A program made the position numbers and the translations under genes. Positions 16,779 through 25,598 of a DNA stretch of 64,000 nt are shown piece by piece (positions within the stretch are counted from its first letter, which is position 1; each line of letters opens with the position of its first letter). The notes under the pieces were generated by a model. It was given only the letters and a program-made list of their open reading frames with translations. It had not been told where the DNA came from and did no database searches. The stretch lies in NCBI RefSeq assembly GCF_000024265.1, contig NC_013204.1, forward strand, positions 2,034,180 through 2,098,179. Direction: 5' to 3'. The stretch comes from Eggerthella lenta DSM 2243 (lineage in GTDB: Bacteria; Actinomycetota; Coriobacteriia; Coriobacteriales; Eggerthellaceae).

Positions 16779-17423
16779 TTACACGTTCAGCAGCTTGTGC
16801 CTGAGGGCGTAGTCCACCAAATCGGCGCGGGTCTTCAGGCCCAGCTTCTGGTATATCTTCGAACGGTGGGCCTCCACCGTCTTGACCGAGAGGAATATCT
16901 GCTCGGATATCTCCTTGTTCGTGAAGCCCTTGGCCAGAAGCTGGAGGATCTCCAGCTCGCGGTTCGAGAGCTGCTGGTAGGAGCGATCCTCTTCCTCTCC
17001 TCCGGCCACAAGCTGCTTGGTGAGCATGGCCGTCATCTTCGGATGGATGTAGCTGCCGCCCTCGGCCACCGCATGAACGGCGGCGATCAGCTCTTCCGAC
17101 GTCGAGTTCTTCAGCACGTAGCCCGCCGCTCCCCCGCGTAGCGTGTAGAAGAGGTACTCCGGTTCGGCGAACATCGTGAGGATGACCACCTTCGTGCCGG
17201 GGAAGTCCTTCGCGATCTTCTCGCAGGCCACCAGCCCGCTCTGCCCCGGGGGCATGGAGATGTCCATGAGCAGGATGTCCGGTTTCTCGCGCGCCACGAT
17301 GGCGTAAGCCTGCGCGCCGTCGGCTGCCTCGGCCACCACCCGCACGTCGGGGTCCTGCTCGAGTATCATCCTGAAACCCGCGCGTACCACTTCGTGGTCG
17401 TCCGCCAGCATTACTCTGATCAT
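16779..17423 (-). CDS. NarL/LuxR-family response regulator
   Basis: 214 residues: a receiver domain with acidic pocket Asp8-Asp9, phospho-acceptor Asp54 (LLMDISMPP) and conserved Lys near 104, then a LuxR-type helix-turn-helix (LSNRELEILQLLAKGFTNKEISEQIFLSVKTVEAHRS). The start overlaps the stop of the kinase gene by four bases. The closest functional class is NarL/NreC. Being next to nap, a role in nitrate-responsive control is likely but inferred. Confidence 0.92.
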   Translation of the reverse strand: MIRVMLADDHEVVRAGFRMILEQDPDVRVVAEAADGAQAYAIVAREKPDILLMDISMPPGQSGLVACEKIAKDFPGTKVVILTMFAEPEYLFYTLRGGAAGYVLKNSTSEELIAAVHAVAEGGSYIHPKMTAMLTKQLVAGGEEEDRSYQQLSNRELEILQLLAKGFTNKEISEQIFLSVKTVEAHRSKIYQKLGLKTRADLVDYALRHKLLNV

Positions 17424-18619
17424 GCGCCCGCCTCCTTGCCTTCCGCCACGTGCATCGGCGCAACCAGCGTCATCTTCGTGCCATGCTCGTCGGATTCCAT
17501 CGCGAGCCGGGCGCCGATGACGCTCGCGCGCTCCTGCATGCCTACGAGACCGCAGCCGCTCCCCTTGATCTCCGGCTGCTCGGTGTCGAAGCCGCATCCG
17601 TGGTCGATCACGCTCACATGCAGCCATCCGGCCGAATCCTCGAGCCGGACGATCACCTTCTCGGAACCCGAGTACTTGCAGGCGTTGAGGATGGCCTCCT
17701 GGCAGATGCGGTACGCCTGCGTCTCGAGAGCCTGATCGAAGCGATCGCACGACAGGCTGCCCTCGAACACGATCTCGTTGCCGTACGTGCGCTCGAACAC
17801 GGCAGCCTGCGAGCGCAGAGCCGCAACGAAACCAAGATGGTCGAGAGCCGAGGGTCGCAGCTTCACCGACAGGTTGTGCAGCTCGTCAAGCACGTTGGCA
17901 AGATCGTTGTTCGCTTCCGCCAGCAGCTCGTAGCCCTCTTCGTCAACATACGCGACAAGGCGCTTGAACACGAACGACAGCGTCAGCAGCTCCTGCGCTA
18001 TGCCGTCGTGCAGCTCGCGCGAGATGCGCTTGCGCTCGTCCTCCTGAGCGGCGATGACGCGCGCAAGCTCCGAACGGATGAAGATAGGGTTCTTCTGATC
18101 GTCGGCGCGTTTCTCCACCGCGATTCTTTCGAAATCCATGAAGTCGTCGGAAACGACGTCCAAATCGCACAAGGTGCCGTCCAGATCGTCGATGACCTGG
18201 CGGTACGCCGCTTCGTGCCGATCGCTCACCGTGCGGAACGCGCACAGCAGCACGGCGACCACGCGCCCGTCGCGCGTGAGCGGCAACGCGCAGAAGCTAT
18301 GCAGATCCTCGGCGAACACGATAGGGTACGACGAGTACTCGCGCGGGTCGATCTCCTCGTCGATGTTCGTGAACATCATGGGCTTGCCCGCCTTGATGGT
18401 GATGCCGCCGATGCCGTGCCCCGGCGCCAGCACGATGCGGCGATGGCGCTCGCCGGTAGCGCCTGCGCTGTATATCCACTTGAGCGGCGCGCCGATGAAC
18501 GCCGTCAACCCGATGGACACGAAATCGAACCCGTACCGATCTTTGATGTCGTTCACCGCACGCGCGTACTTCTCGCACGCGCCCGCCAGCTCCCGCTCGC
18601 TGAAATTGGACGCTCCCAC
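17420..18619 (-). CDS. GAF-domain sensor histidine kinase (NarX/NreB-type)
   Basis: 399 residues from a GTG with GGAG five bases upstream. Residues 10-165 look like a GAF sensor domain. The HisKA_3 dimerisation helix carries the phospho-acceptor His204 in RELHDGIAQE, and the C-terminal ATPase has EAILNACKYSG, DHGCGFD and GLVGMQERA. No membrane segment is visible, so it senses a cytoplasmic signal, possibly nitrate or redox state given the nap operon. It forms an operon with the response regulator. Confidence 0.9.
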   Translation of the reverse strand: MGASNFSERELAGACEKYARAVNDIKDRYGFDFVSIGLTAFIGAPLKWIYSAGATGERHRRIVLAPGHGIGGITIKAGKPMMFTNIDEEIDPREYSSYPIVFAEDLHSFCALPLTRDGRVVAVLLCAFRTVSDRHEAAYRQVIDDLDGTLCDLDVVSDDFMDFERIAVEKRADDQKNPIFIRSELARVIAAQEDERKRISRELHDGIAQELLTLSFVFKRLVAYVDEEGYELLAEANNDLANVLDELHNLSVKLRPSALDHLGFVAALRSQAAVFERTYGNEIVFEGSLSCDRFDQALETQAYRICQEAILNACKYSGSEKVIVRLEDSAGWLHVSVIDHGCGFDTEQPEIKGSGCGLVGMQERASVIGARLAMESDEHGTKMTLVAPMHVAEGKEAGA

Positions 18620-18672
18620 CGCGTCTCCCCCGTTCCCGTTGCCGATCCGCTCGTTCGCTCGTCGACGGTCTA

Positions 18673-19308
18673 TTATCCCCTACTTCGCTCGTATTTGCAC
18701 GGGGCGGCTTGCCGAACGCCTCGACGACGCGCATAATCCGCCATGCGGCACGCTCCCGCGGTCCCTGCTTCCCTGATCAGACGCTCGTTCTCGTCGGTGA
18801 TGCCGCCGAGCGCGAACACGGGCGCATGCGCGCGATCCAGCACGGCGCGCAGGAAGGGCAACCCTCGCGCCGTGGACGCCGGCTTACACGAAGGCGCGAA
18901 CACGGGGCTCGCGACGAGAACGTCGGCTCCCAGAACCTCGGCCTCGGCCACCTCGTCGGCCTCGTGGACGTTCGTACCCACCCACGCGAACCCGTCGGGA
19001 CGGCCCTGCGCGCGCAGCAGCGGCAGCGGCAGGTGCACGGCGGCGCAACCGAGGCGGCGCGCCGCCTCCACGTGCGCGTGCGCGACGAAGGCGATGCCGC
19101 AGCGCGCGCAGACGGCGGCCATCTCCGCTGCGAGAAGTTCGTAGGCGGCATCGTCGAGGTCCTTCTCGCGCAGGATGACCGCGTCGATGGCGCCCGACTC
19201 CGCGAGGAACGCCGTCTGCTGCGGCAACGGGAGAGCGCAGCCGAGGCGGTCGGTGACGAACACGCGCCGAAACGTCGGGGCCGCCGCCGAGGGCTCACAG
19301 GCGAACAT
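18673..19308 (-). CDS. thiE: Thiamine phosphate synthase/TenI-like protein
   Basis: 211 residues of a TIM-barrel in the ThiE/TenI family: ILREKDLD, AVHLPL, VGTNVHEADEV, the phosphate-binding SPVFAPSCKPASTARG and ALGGITDEN. ThiE couples the thiazole and pyrimidine halves of thiamine. TenI is a thiazole tautomerase with the same fold, and the two cannot be cleanly told apart here; the place at the end of thiSFGH fits either. The start overlaps the thiH end by 14 bases. The C-terminus is basic and unlike the family. Confidence 0.78.
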   Translation of the reverse strand: MFACEPSAAAPTFRRVFVTDRLGCALPLPQQTAFLAESGAIDAVILREKDLDDAAYELLAAEMAAVCARCGIAFVAHAHVEAARRLGCAAVHLPLPLLRAQGRPDGFAWVGTNVHEADEVAEAEVLGADVLVASPVFAPSCKPASTARGLPFLRAVLDRAHAPVFALGGITDENERLIREAGTAGACRMADYARRRGVRQAAPCKYERSRG

Positions 19309-20536
19309 AGTCGTTCATCACCGGCTCGAGACCGACGCCGCGCAGCGCGGCGCGCACCTGCGCCACGTCGCGGCCGTCGGCGATCTCGAACTGGTCGTCG
19401 CCCGCAGGCGATCCGTCCGCATGCTCGCCGACGCCCGTGGACACGCCGGCCGATATCTTCGTGGCGGCGATGCCCATGGCCCGGTCGCGGAAGCCCGCGC
19501 GCTCGCGCGACGAGATGGTGATGCCCGCCTGCGGCAGCAGAAGACGGTAAGCGCACATCACCTGCAGAAGCTGTCGCTCGCCCACGCCGCGCGGCCCCAG
19601 CGACCCGTTCCCGGCGATGGGACGCAGACGGGGGCACGACAGCGACAGCTCGGCGTGCGGGTAAGCGCGCTGCACGAGCCATGCGTGCAGCCCGCATGCG
19701 TACGCGTCGCGCCGGAAGTCGCCGAGACCCAAGAGGGCGCCGAACGCCGCGCCCCGCATGCCGCCTCTCATCGCGCGCTCCTGAGCGTTCGCACGGTACG
19801 GGAACACCCGCTTGCGCCCCGCCAGGTGCAGCTTGCCGTAAAGCGCGGGGTCGTACGTCTCCTGGAACACCGTGACGTAATCGACGCCGCATCCGTGCAG
19901 GTAGGCGTATTCGTCCTCGTTCATGGGGTACACTTCCACGCCCACCATGCGGAAGCGCTCGGCGGCCAGCTTGCACGCCTCGCCGATGTAGGCGGGGTCG
20001 GTGCGCTCGCGATCCTCGCCCGTGAGCAGCAGGATCTCCTCGAGCCCCGTCGCCGCGATGGCGTCGAGCTCGGCGGCGATGCCCGCGCGGTCGAGACGGG
20101 CGCGACATATGTCGTTGTCGCGGTTGAAGCCGCAGTACACGCAGTGGTTGTCGCAGTAGTTCGCAAGGTACAGCGGCGTGAACAGGTACGCGGTGCTGCC
20201 GAACCAACGCCGCCGCGCGCGGCGGGCGGCGGCGGCCAGCTCCTCCAGCAACGGCTCGGCGGCAGGCGACAGCAGCGCGCCGAAGCCCTCGGGGGAAAGG
20301 CGGTCGGCCGCGAGCGCGGCGCGCACGTCGGCCTCGGTCGCCGCGTCGAAGTCGAACGCCGCCGCGCGTGCCAACAGTTCGTCGAGCACGGGCGAGTCGG
20401 TGACGTCCATATCCGGAAGGTAGGCCATAGGGTCGATGCCGCGATCGCGCGCCACGTCGGCGGGGTCCACCGCCTCGAGGCGCGTGAAGTGCGGAACCGC
20501 CGAGGGCGTTGCGGAGCGGGTGCCTGCTTGCGTCAT
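19295..20536 (-). CDS. thiH: 2-iminoacetate synthase ThiH
   Basis: 413 residues. The radical-SAM site Cys128-x3-Cys132-x2-Cys135 lies in YCDNHCVYCGF, and the later TVFQETYDP and GIAATKISAGVSTGVG are typical of ThiH. It cleaves tyrosine to dehydroglycine for thiazole assembly, which suits an anaerobe (aerobes use ThiO). The ATG 20536 has AGGAGGGG directly upstream. It starts eight bases after thiG. Confidence 0.92.
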   Translation of the reverse strand: MTQAGTRSATPSAVPHFTRLEAVDPADVARDRGIDPMAYLPDMDVTDSPVLDELLARAAAFDFDAATEADVRAALAADRLSPEGFGALLSPAAEPLLEELAAAARRARRRWFGSTAYLFTPLYLANYCDNHCVYCGFNRDNDICRARLDRAGIAAELDAIAATGLEEILLLTGEDRERTDPAYIGEACKLAAERFRMVGVEVYPMNEDEYAYLHGCGVDYVTVFQETYDPALYGKLHLAGRKRVFPYRANAQERAMRGGMRGAAFGALLGLGDFRRDAYACGLHAWLVQRAYPHAELSLSCPRLRPIAGNGSLGPRGVGERQLLQVMCAYRLLLPQAGITISSRERAGFRDRAMGIAATKISAGVSTGVGEHADGSPAGDDQFEIADGRDVAQVRAALRGVGLEPVMNDYVRL

Positions 20537-20544
20537 GGCCCCTC

Positions 20545-21318
20545 CTAATCCGCGAGGAACCCGGTGAGGGGCGACGAGGCCTCGGCGCGGTCGAGCACGC
20601 GCCCCATGCCGGCTCGGTATCCCGCGCGCCCCGCCTCCACGGCGCGTTTGAACGCGGCCGCCATGAGGGGGACGTCGCCCGCCGTGGCCACCGCGGTGTT
20701 CGCCATGACCGCGGCCGCGCCCAGCTCCATGGCCTCGCACGCCTGGGAGGGCCGGCCGATGCCCGCGTCCACGATGACGGGCACGTCCACCTCGTCGACG
20801 ATGATCTTGATGAAGTCGCGGGCGGCCAACCCCTTGTTCGACCCGATGGGCGCCGCCAGCGGCATGACGGCCGCCGCGCCCGCGCGTACCAGGTCGCGCG
20901 CGCAGACGAGGTCGGGGAACATGTAGGGCAGCACGACGAAGCCCTCCTCGGCCAGTTGCGCCGTTGCGCGCACCGTCTCGGCGTTGTCGGGCATGAGATA
21001 GGCCGCATCGCGGATGACCTCCACCTTCACGAAGTCGCCGCATCCCATCGCCCGCGCCAGCCGCGCGATGCGCACCGCCTCGTCGGCCGTGCGCGCCCCC
21101 GATGTGTTCGGCAGCAGCGTCACGCCCTCGGGAATGGCGTCGAGGATGCTTCCGTCCTGCCCCGTGTTCGCGCGACGCACAGCCAAGGTGACGATCTCGG
21201 CGCCCGCATCGCGCACGGCCGCCTCCACGAGGTCGAGGTTGAACTTCCCCGACCCCAGGATGAAGCGCGAGGTGAACGTCCGGTCGCCCAGCGACCAAGT
21301 ATCCGGTTCGTATGCCAT
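20545..21318 (-). CDS. thiG: Thiazole synthase ThiG
   Basis: 257 residues, standard length. Schiff-base Lys98 lies in DFVKVEVI. The phosphate-binding [12 protein letters not shown] and [11 protein letters not shown] are typical. It joins deoxyxylulose phosphate, dehydroglycine and ThiS-thiocarboxylate sulfur to give the thiazole. It is part of the thiS-F-G-H-E operon, 42 bases after thiF. Confidence 0.95.
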   Translation of the reverse strand: MAYEPDTWSLGDRTFTSRFILGSGKFNLDLVEAAVRDAGAEIVTLAVRRANTGQDGSILDAIPEGVTLLPNTSGARTADEAVRIARLARAMGCGDFVKVEVIRDAAYLMPDNAETVRATAQLAEEGFVVLPYMFPDLVCARDLVRAGAAAVMPLAAPIGSNKGLAARDFIKIIVDEVDVPVIVDAGIGRPSQACEAMELGAAAVMANTAVATAGDVPLMAAAFKRAVEAGRAGYRAGMGRVLDRAEASSPLTGFLAD

Positions 21319-21360
21319 GGATATCCCTTCCCGACCGCCCTCTGCGGCCCGTTGCTTCCG

Positions 21361-21969
21361 TCAGTTTCCTTCGAGTCCCAGCACGAGGCGCACGACGACG
21401 AGCGCCTGCTGCGCCGCGCACAGGGCCACCCGCGGGGCGAACAGCGCCTCGTCGGCCACGTCGGCCTCGCCGTCGCCGCACACGAACAGCCGCCGCCCCA
21501 CGCGCCGCGTGACCAGCGCGTCGGCCGGTCCCGCACCCGCCATGCCGCTGCCCGCCACCACCACGGTATTCGACGCCTCCGTCAGCAGCGCGTTCACGAG
21601 GTCGGCTTTGCAGCGGGGGTCGTCGAAGGCCTCGCACACGATGCGCTCGCCCGCGAACAGCGCCGCCACGTTGCCGGCATCCACCCGCACGCGGTCGAGC
21701 GTAAGCTCGATGCCCGGGTCGATGCGCCGCAGCTGCTCGGCCAGCGCCTCGGTCTTCGGCCGGCCGAGATGCTCGCGGAAGTAGTGCTGGCGGTTGAGGT
21801 TGGACTCGTCCACGAGGTCGAAGTCCACGAGGTGCAGCGCGCCCACCCCCGAGCGCGCCAGCATCACGGCGATGTGCGACCCCAGGCCGCCCAGCCCCGC
21901 CACGCCCACGCGCGCCGCCGCCAGCCTCGCGCGCGCCTCTTCTCCGATGCGGCTCGAAAGCGCGTCCAT
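21361..21969 (-). CDS. thiF: ThiS adenylyltransferase ThiF
   Basis: 202 residues with the E1-like Rossmann motif GVAGLGGLGSHIA, DFDLVDESNLNRQHYF and a Cys in EAFDDPRCKADLV. It is shorter than E. coli ThiF (about 250) and lacks the CxxC zinc pairs, so it resembles the short Gram-positive ThiF. It adenylates the C-terminal glycine of ThiS. The ATG overlaps the thiS TGA by one base. Confidence 0.9.
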   Translation of the reverse strand: MDALSSRIGEEARARLAAARVGVAGLGGLGSHIAVMLARSGVGALHLVDFDLVDESNLNRQHYFREHLGRPKTEALAEQLRRIDPGIELTLDRVRVDAGNVAALFAGERIVCEAFDDPRCKADLVNALLTEASNTVVVAGSGMAGAGPADALVTRRVGRRLFVCGDGEADVADEALFAPRVALCAAQQALVVVRLVLGLEGN

Positions 21970-22166
21970 CAGCCGCCTCCCACGAAGCGGACCACTTCCA
22001 GCACGTCGCCTGCCCGCAGCACCGTGGCCGCGTACGCGTCGCGCGGCACGATGGCCCCGTTCAGCTCGCACGCCACGCGCGCGGCGTCGAAGCCGTCGCG
22101 CTCCAGCAGCTGCGCGAGCGTCGAACCGTCCGCCTCGGGCCGCGCCCGTCCGTTCACCTGCGCCAC
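21969..22166 (-). CDS. thiS: Sulfur carrier protein ThiS
   Basis: 65 residues of ubiquitin-like fold ending in GGG, the C-terminus that is adenylated by ThiF and thiocarboxylated. The start has AAGGAGGGTGAG upstream. It is the first gene of the operon. No thiC or thiD lies in the window. Confidence 0.9.
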   Translation of the reverse strand: MAQVNGRARPEADGSTLAQLLERDGFDAARVACELNGAIVPRDAYAATVLRAGDVLEVVRFVGGG

Positions 22167-22218
22167 GTCTCACCCTCCTTTCCGCCCCCGCCGGCGCAGC
22201 CGCCGGCCTCCGGGCACG

Positions 22219-22301
22219 AAAAAAGCGCGCACGAAGCAGATCGCACCCGAGGTGGTGCGCCCCTTCGTACGCGCTTGCGTACTCTCACGACGGCTAGGAT
22301 A
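22219..22301 (-). promoter_or_regulatory. Leader of the thi operon: promoter, antiterminator-like hairpin and terminator
   Basis: On the minus strand a TATCCT -10-like hexamer (22296-22301) is followed by hairpin GTACGC-loop-GCGTAC (22267-22282). Next comes a larger stem GCGCGTACGAAG/CTTCGTGCGCGC (22263-22274 with 22225-22236) with a nested GCACC stem and six T residues (22219-22224). The small hairpin uses the same bases as the 5' arm of the terminator, so the two exclude each other. This is an attenuator layout. The hallmark CUGAGA and ACCUGA boxes of the TPP riboswitch are not present. Confidence 0.6.
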
Positions 22302-22388
22302 TCCGAAGTCGCCCGTCCCCGCAACGCCCCGCCGGTAAGCGGCGGGCGCAAGATGCAGCGGGATCGGGCGCAAAGCGGCTGCCCGATG

Positions 22389-22452
22389 GCGCATCATCGC
22401 CCGAAAAACACGCTTTCGCGCTCGATTCCGTGTTTTTCGGGCGATGATGCGC
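22389..22452. repeat. 24-bp perfect inverted repeat
   Basis: Arms 22389-22412 and 22429-22452 are perfectly complementary over 24 bp with a 16-base loop. The T-run lies inside the stem, so it is not a normal terminator. It sits between the divergent thi operon and the zinc-ribbon gene. The surrounding 22302-22592 shows no gene. Confidence 0.85.
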
Positions 22453-22592
22453 ATGCGCGCTGTCAGCAACACAGCCGCCATGCCGCGCAAACGAGCGGAT
22501 AGAGAACCGTTGCGCCGCCGCAACCGACCGGCCGACGCCCTGCGGTACGCTGAACGGACCAAGGCAACCGACGATCAGATAAGGAGACGTCC

Positions 22593-22739
22593 ATGAAGTA
22601 CAAGACAGGCGACAAGCCGGGCGCGGGACGCTACCGCTGCGACAACTGCGGCTACGTCGTTCGCATCACGAGCGATGCCGAAGCCCTTCCCGCATGCCCC
22701 AACTGCGGACACCACGAGTTCACCAAACTGGAAGACTGA
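22593..22739 (+). CDS. Small zinc-ribbon protein
   Basis: 48 residues, too short for most gene finders, with AAGGAG (22581-22586) seven bases before the ATG. Two Cys pairs, CDNCGY and CPNCGHH, form a rubredoxin-like zinc ribbon. Similar tiny proteins are annotated as zinc ribbon-containing proteins with no known role. It is monocistronic as far as can be seen. Confidence 0.82.
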   Translation: MKYKTGDKPGAGRYRCDNCGYVVRITSDAEALPACPNCGHHEFTKLED

Positions 22740-23063
22740 CCGAACGCCAGGGCCGGCAGCAAGTCCGGCGCGCTGCCGGCTCCGCAGGGGCCGCGATGAC
22801 GACGAAAACTTCTGCGTACGGCAGGAATCAAAGGGTTTGGTAACCGGTGCCGCCGCCTCCGACATGCCGAGAACATCCGACCTGCACAAACGCACGCGCA
22901 TCGCCCCCTCCCCGCATCAAACGAGAGAATAGAGCGGCTCCAAGATTACCAAACCGCCCCACTTGCGCCAGCAGACCCGCTTTCGCCGTCATTTCCCAGA
23001 TCGTTCGCACGTTTGCACTTTTCCGGGTCACTTTGACGAGAGAGGCCTCGGGGCCGGAGCAAC
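22740..23063. other. Intergenic region, no gene seen
   Basis: About 320 bases with a GCCGGCAGC/GCTGCCGGC hairpin at 22752-22780 directly after the zinc-ribbon gene. It has no T-tract, so it could be a weak terminator. Nothing else is supported. Confidence 0.5.
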
Positions 23064-23095
23064 AAAAAAGAGCCTTCGCAGATCGAAGGCTCTTT
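23064..23095 (-). terminator. Terminator of tRNA-Val
   Basis: Stem AAAGAGCCTTCG/CGAAGGCTCTTT (12 bp, 5-base loop) followed by T residues on the minus strand, nine bases beyond the tRNA 3' end. Confidence 0.88.
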
Positions 23096-23103
23096 CGAAT
23101 TCA

Positions 23104-23178
<75 letters not shown>

Positions 23179-23340
23179 ATGAATGCTTGCTGCTTTGGAA
23201 GTTTTCCGCGTCAGCAAGCAGATAGTCTACCAGAAGTTCGCCGACCATCAAAGACAAATTTCGAAAATATTTTTGCGAACTTTTCTGAAATCGGGGGTTG
23301 CGCGCTACGGACACTTCCAGTATTATATTTCCTCGCCGAT

Positions 23341-23416
<76 letters not shown>

Positions 23417-23427
23417 TCGTCGCTAAC

Positions 23428-23464
23428 AGGCCGGTCATTATCAAAAGTTTTGACCGGCCTTTTC
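23428..23464 (+). terminator. Terminator after tRNA-Gly copy 1
   Basis: Stem AGGCCGGTCA/TGACCGGCCT with a 13-base loop, followed by TTTT. Confidence 0.85.
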
Positions 23465-23483
23465 ATGACGGTGTCGACGAGAT

Positions 23484-23557
23484 GGCGACGTGGCCAAGTG
23501 GTAAGGCAGAGGCCTGCAAAGCCTTCACCCCCGGTTCGAATCCGGGCGTCGCCTCCA
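23484..23557 (+). tRNA. tRNA-Cys (GCA)
   Basis: Acceptor GGCGACG/CGTCGCC, anticodon stem GAGGC/GCCTT with loop CTGCAAA (anticodon GCA), T-arm CCGGTTCGAATCCGG and encoded CCA. Confidence 0.95.
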
Positions 23558-23608
23558 TTCGCTCCCCTTGCGGGGCGGACGGTTTGAGAATTGAAAAGCG
23601 TTACCCAT

Positions 23609-23684
<76 letters not shown>

Positions 23685-23693
23685 TGATCGTAC

Positions 23694-23723
23694 AAGCCCG
23701 TCGGTTCGCCGACGGGCTTTTTT
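23694..23723. terminator. Terminator after tRNA-Gly copy 2
   Basis: Stem AAGCCCGTCGG/CCGACGGGCTT with tetraloop TTCG and T-tract. It may also serve the convergent HAD gene. Confidence 0.92.
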
Positions 23724-23748
23724 CATGCCTCGCTCCGAACGACGAAGG

Positions 23749-24441
23749 TTAGAGCAGCTCTAAGAGGTCGGTGAGCGCCGTCACGCGCTCGTAGCCACAA
23801 TCTTTCTCGGCATCGTGCCTGTCGACGATCACCGCGCGGATGCCGGCAGCGGTCGCCCCGTCCCCGTCGGCATCGGGACGATCGCCCACATGCACGCTCG
23901 CTTCGGCGCGCACGCCCATCTGCTCGCAAGCCAGGTTGAAGATGACCGGGTTCGGCTTGCGGTAGCCCACCACCGCCGAAGATACTACCGTGTCGAAGTA
24001 CGGCAGCAGCCTGAGGTCGCGCAGGAGCCCTTCCAAGCCCGCATCCCAGTTCGATACCACTCCCAGCGCGTATCCACGCTCCTTGAGCGCTCTCAGGCAC
24101 GCTGTGACGTCGGCGTACGTCTCCCAGCATTCCGCGCGCCGATAGGCCTCGTGCACCGTCTGCGCCACGCCTTCCGCATCGTGACCGATGCCCGCGAGAT
24201 GGCACACGTAGCGGTACTGGTCCAGCCAAATGGCCGTCGACCCCTCGTGCGAGCACCAGAAGTCGCCGTCGCGCAGATACTCCGCCTCGTAGTACGCGTC
24301 CATGGCCGGCATGTGCGGCTCGACGTCGCGCACGGTCAAGTCGTGGCCGCGCTCGGCCGCAACGCGCGCGAACGTCTCGGCCACCGACGGGCACGGCCGG
24401 ATGAGCGTCGAGCCCACGTCGAAGAACACCGCCTCGATCAT
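23749..24441 (-). CDS. HAD-superfamily hydrolase
   Basis: 230 residues. Motif I FFDVGSTL carries the nucleophile Asp8, but the usual second Asp is Gly (DVG), as in the HDHD3/REG-2-like branch. VVSNWD supplies motif II, and HVGDRPDADGDGATAAG carries motif IV. Probably a small-molecule phosphatase of unknown substrate. It starts six bases after the stop of the cation efflux gene and is likely co-transcribed with it. Confidence 0.88.
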   Translation of the reverse strand: MIEAVFFDVGSTLIRPCPSVAETFARVAAERGHDLTVRDVEPHMPAMDAYYEAEYLRDGDFWCSHEGSTAIWLDQYRYVCHLAGIGHDAEGVAQTVHEAYRRAECWETYADVTACLRALKERGYALGVVSNWDAGLEGLLRDLRLLPYFDTVVSSAVVGYRKPNPVIFNLACEQMGVRAEASVHVGDRPDADGDGATAAGIRAVIVDRHDAEKDCGYERVTALTDLLELL

Positions 24442-24447
24442 GCGCCC

Positions 24448-25353
24448 TCAGTCCTCATGACCGTCGTTCGGCTCGATATGGACGAGCACCTCGATCACGT
24501 TCGGGAACCGCTGCATGATGGCGCGCTCCACCCGCTCGGACAGCTCGTGGGCCTCCCCCACGGTCATCCCGGGCGCCACGAGCACGTGCAGGTCGGCGTA
24601 CACCTCTCCCTCGGTGCCGCGCGTGCGGATGTGATGGGCATCCTGCACGCCCGGCACGCCCATCGCCACGGCCTGCACGTCCTTGTCGGGAATGCGCGCA
24701 TGATCGGACAGGGTGGCTAGCGCGTGCTTGAATACGTCGTAGGCCGTGGCCAGGATGGCGACGGTCACCACGAGCGCCATGATGGGGTCGGCCATGGGAA
24801 AGCCCAGCGCCACGGCCGCCAGACCGACGATGACCCCGATGGACACGAGCGCGTCGGACAGCGTATGGTTCGCATCCGCCGCAAGCACCTCGCTTTTGAG
24901 CCGCTTCGCGCACCGGCGCTCGTAGGTGGTCACCCCGATGTTGACGGCGAGGGTGCCCACCATGACGATGAACGACACGGGAGTTACTTCGGCCGTGTAC
25001 ACGCCGGACACGAGCTTGCCCACCGCGCTCGAACCCACCTCGAAGGCCGCCAGAAGCAGCAGCACGCCGATCACGAGGCTTGCGTACGTCTCGAACTTCG
25101 CATGGCCGTAAGGATGGCTGTCGTCGGCCGGACGCGCCGCCAACGCGATGCCGACGAGGCCCACCACGTTGCCGGCCGAATCGAACACCGAGTGGATGCC
25201 GTCGGCTTGCATGGACGCCGATCCGCTCATCAGGCCGTAGACGTACTTCGCAGCGGCCACCGCCAGGTTCAACACGAGGATGACCCACAGCACGCGCCGG
25301 ATGGAGCGCATGCGCTCCGATACCGGGTTCTTCGTTGCAAGCGCCTTCGCCAC
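24448..25353 (-). CDS. Cation diffusion facilitator family transporter
   Basis: 301 residues from a GTG that has AAGGAG five bases upstream; an ATG at 25395 is in frame but lacks a ribosome site. There are six membrane helices with metal sites ADGIHSVFD in helix II, HAKFE after it and ADANHTLSD in helix V, then a cytosolic C-terminal domain. CDF proteins export Zn, Fe or Mn by proton antiport. Which metal is used cannot be told. Confidence 0.92.
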   Translation of the reverse strand: MAKALATKNPVSERMRSIRRVLWVILVLNLAVAAAKYVYGLMSGSASMQADGIHSVFDSAGNVVGLVGIALAARPADDSHPYGHAKFETYASLVIGVLLLLAAFEVGSSAVGKLVSGVYTAEVTPVSFIVMVGTLAVNIGVTTYERRCAKRLKSEVLAADANHTLSDALVSIGVIVGLAAVALGFPMADPIMALVVTVAILATAYDVFKHALATLSDHARIPDKDVQAVAMGVPGVQDAHHIRTRGTEGEVYADLHVLVAPGMTVGEAHELSERVERAIMQRFPNVIEVLVHIEPNDGHED

Positions 25354-25404
25354 GCCCGCTCCTTTCGCCGAAAGCGGCTCCGTCCGCATATGCAATGCGG
25401 AGAT

Positions 25405-25433
25405 ATAAGAAAAGAGAGCCCGAAGGCTCTCTT
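25405..25433 (-). terminator. Terminator of tRNA-Leu
   Basis: Stem AGAGAGCC/GGCTCTCT with CGAA tetraloop, followed on the minus strand by TTTCTTAT. Confidence 0.8.
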
Positions 25434-25442
25434 CATTCTCTC

Positions 25443-25530
25443 TGGTGTCGGAGGCGGGATTTGAACCCGCACACCCTTAAACGGGCACTAGCACCTCAAG
25501 CTAGCGTGTCTGCCGTTCCACCACTCCGAC
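25443..25530 (-). tRNA. tRNA-Leu (GAG)
   Basis: 88 nt type II tRNA. Acceptor GTCGGAG/CTCCGAC, anticodon stem CTAGC/GCTAG with loop TTGAGGT (anticodon GAG), long variable arm TGCCCGTTTAAGGGTG, T-arm and encoded CCA. Confidence 0.94.
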
Positions 25531-25598
25531 GTGTTGCTCGAAACGCAACGCAGGTTATTCTACCCGAACCCTTCTGCGTTGTGAAGGGGCAATTTTCG

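Noticed and set aside
22154-22351. 65-codon minus-strand frame over the thi leader as a gene
   Set aside because: It lacks a ribosome site and runs through terminator hairpins and the thiS ribosome site. Only a short leader peptide remains conceivable.
22219-22351. TPP riboswitch upstream of thiS
   Set aside because: The conserved CUGAGA and ACCUGA boxes and the three-way junction layout are absent on reading both strands.
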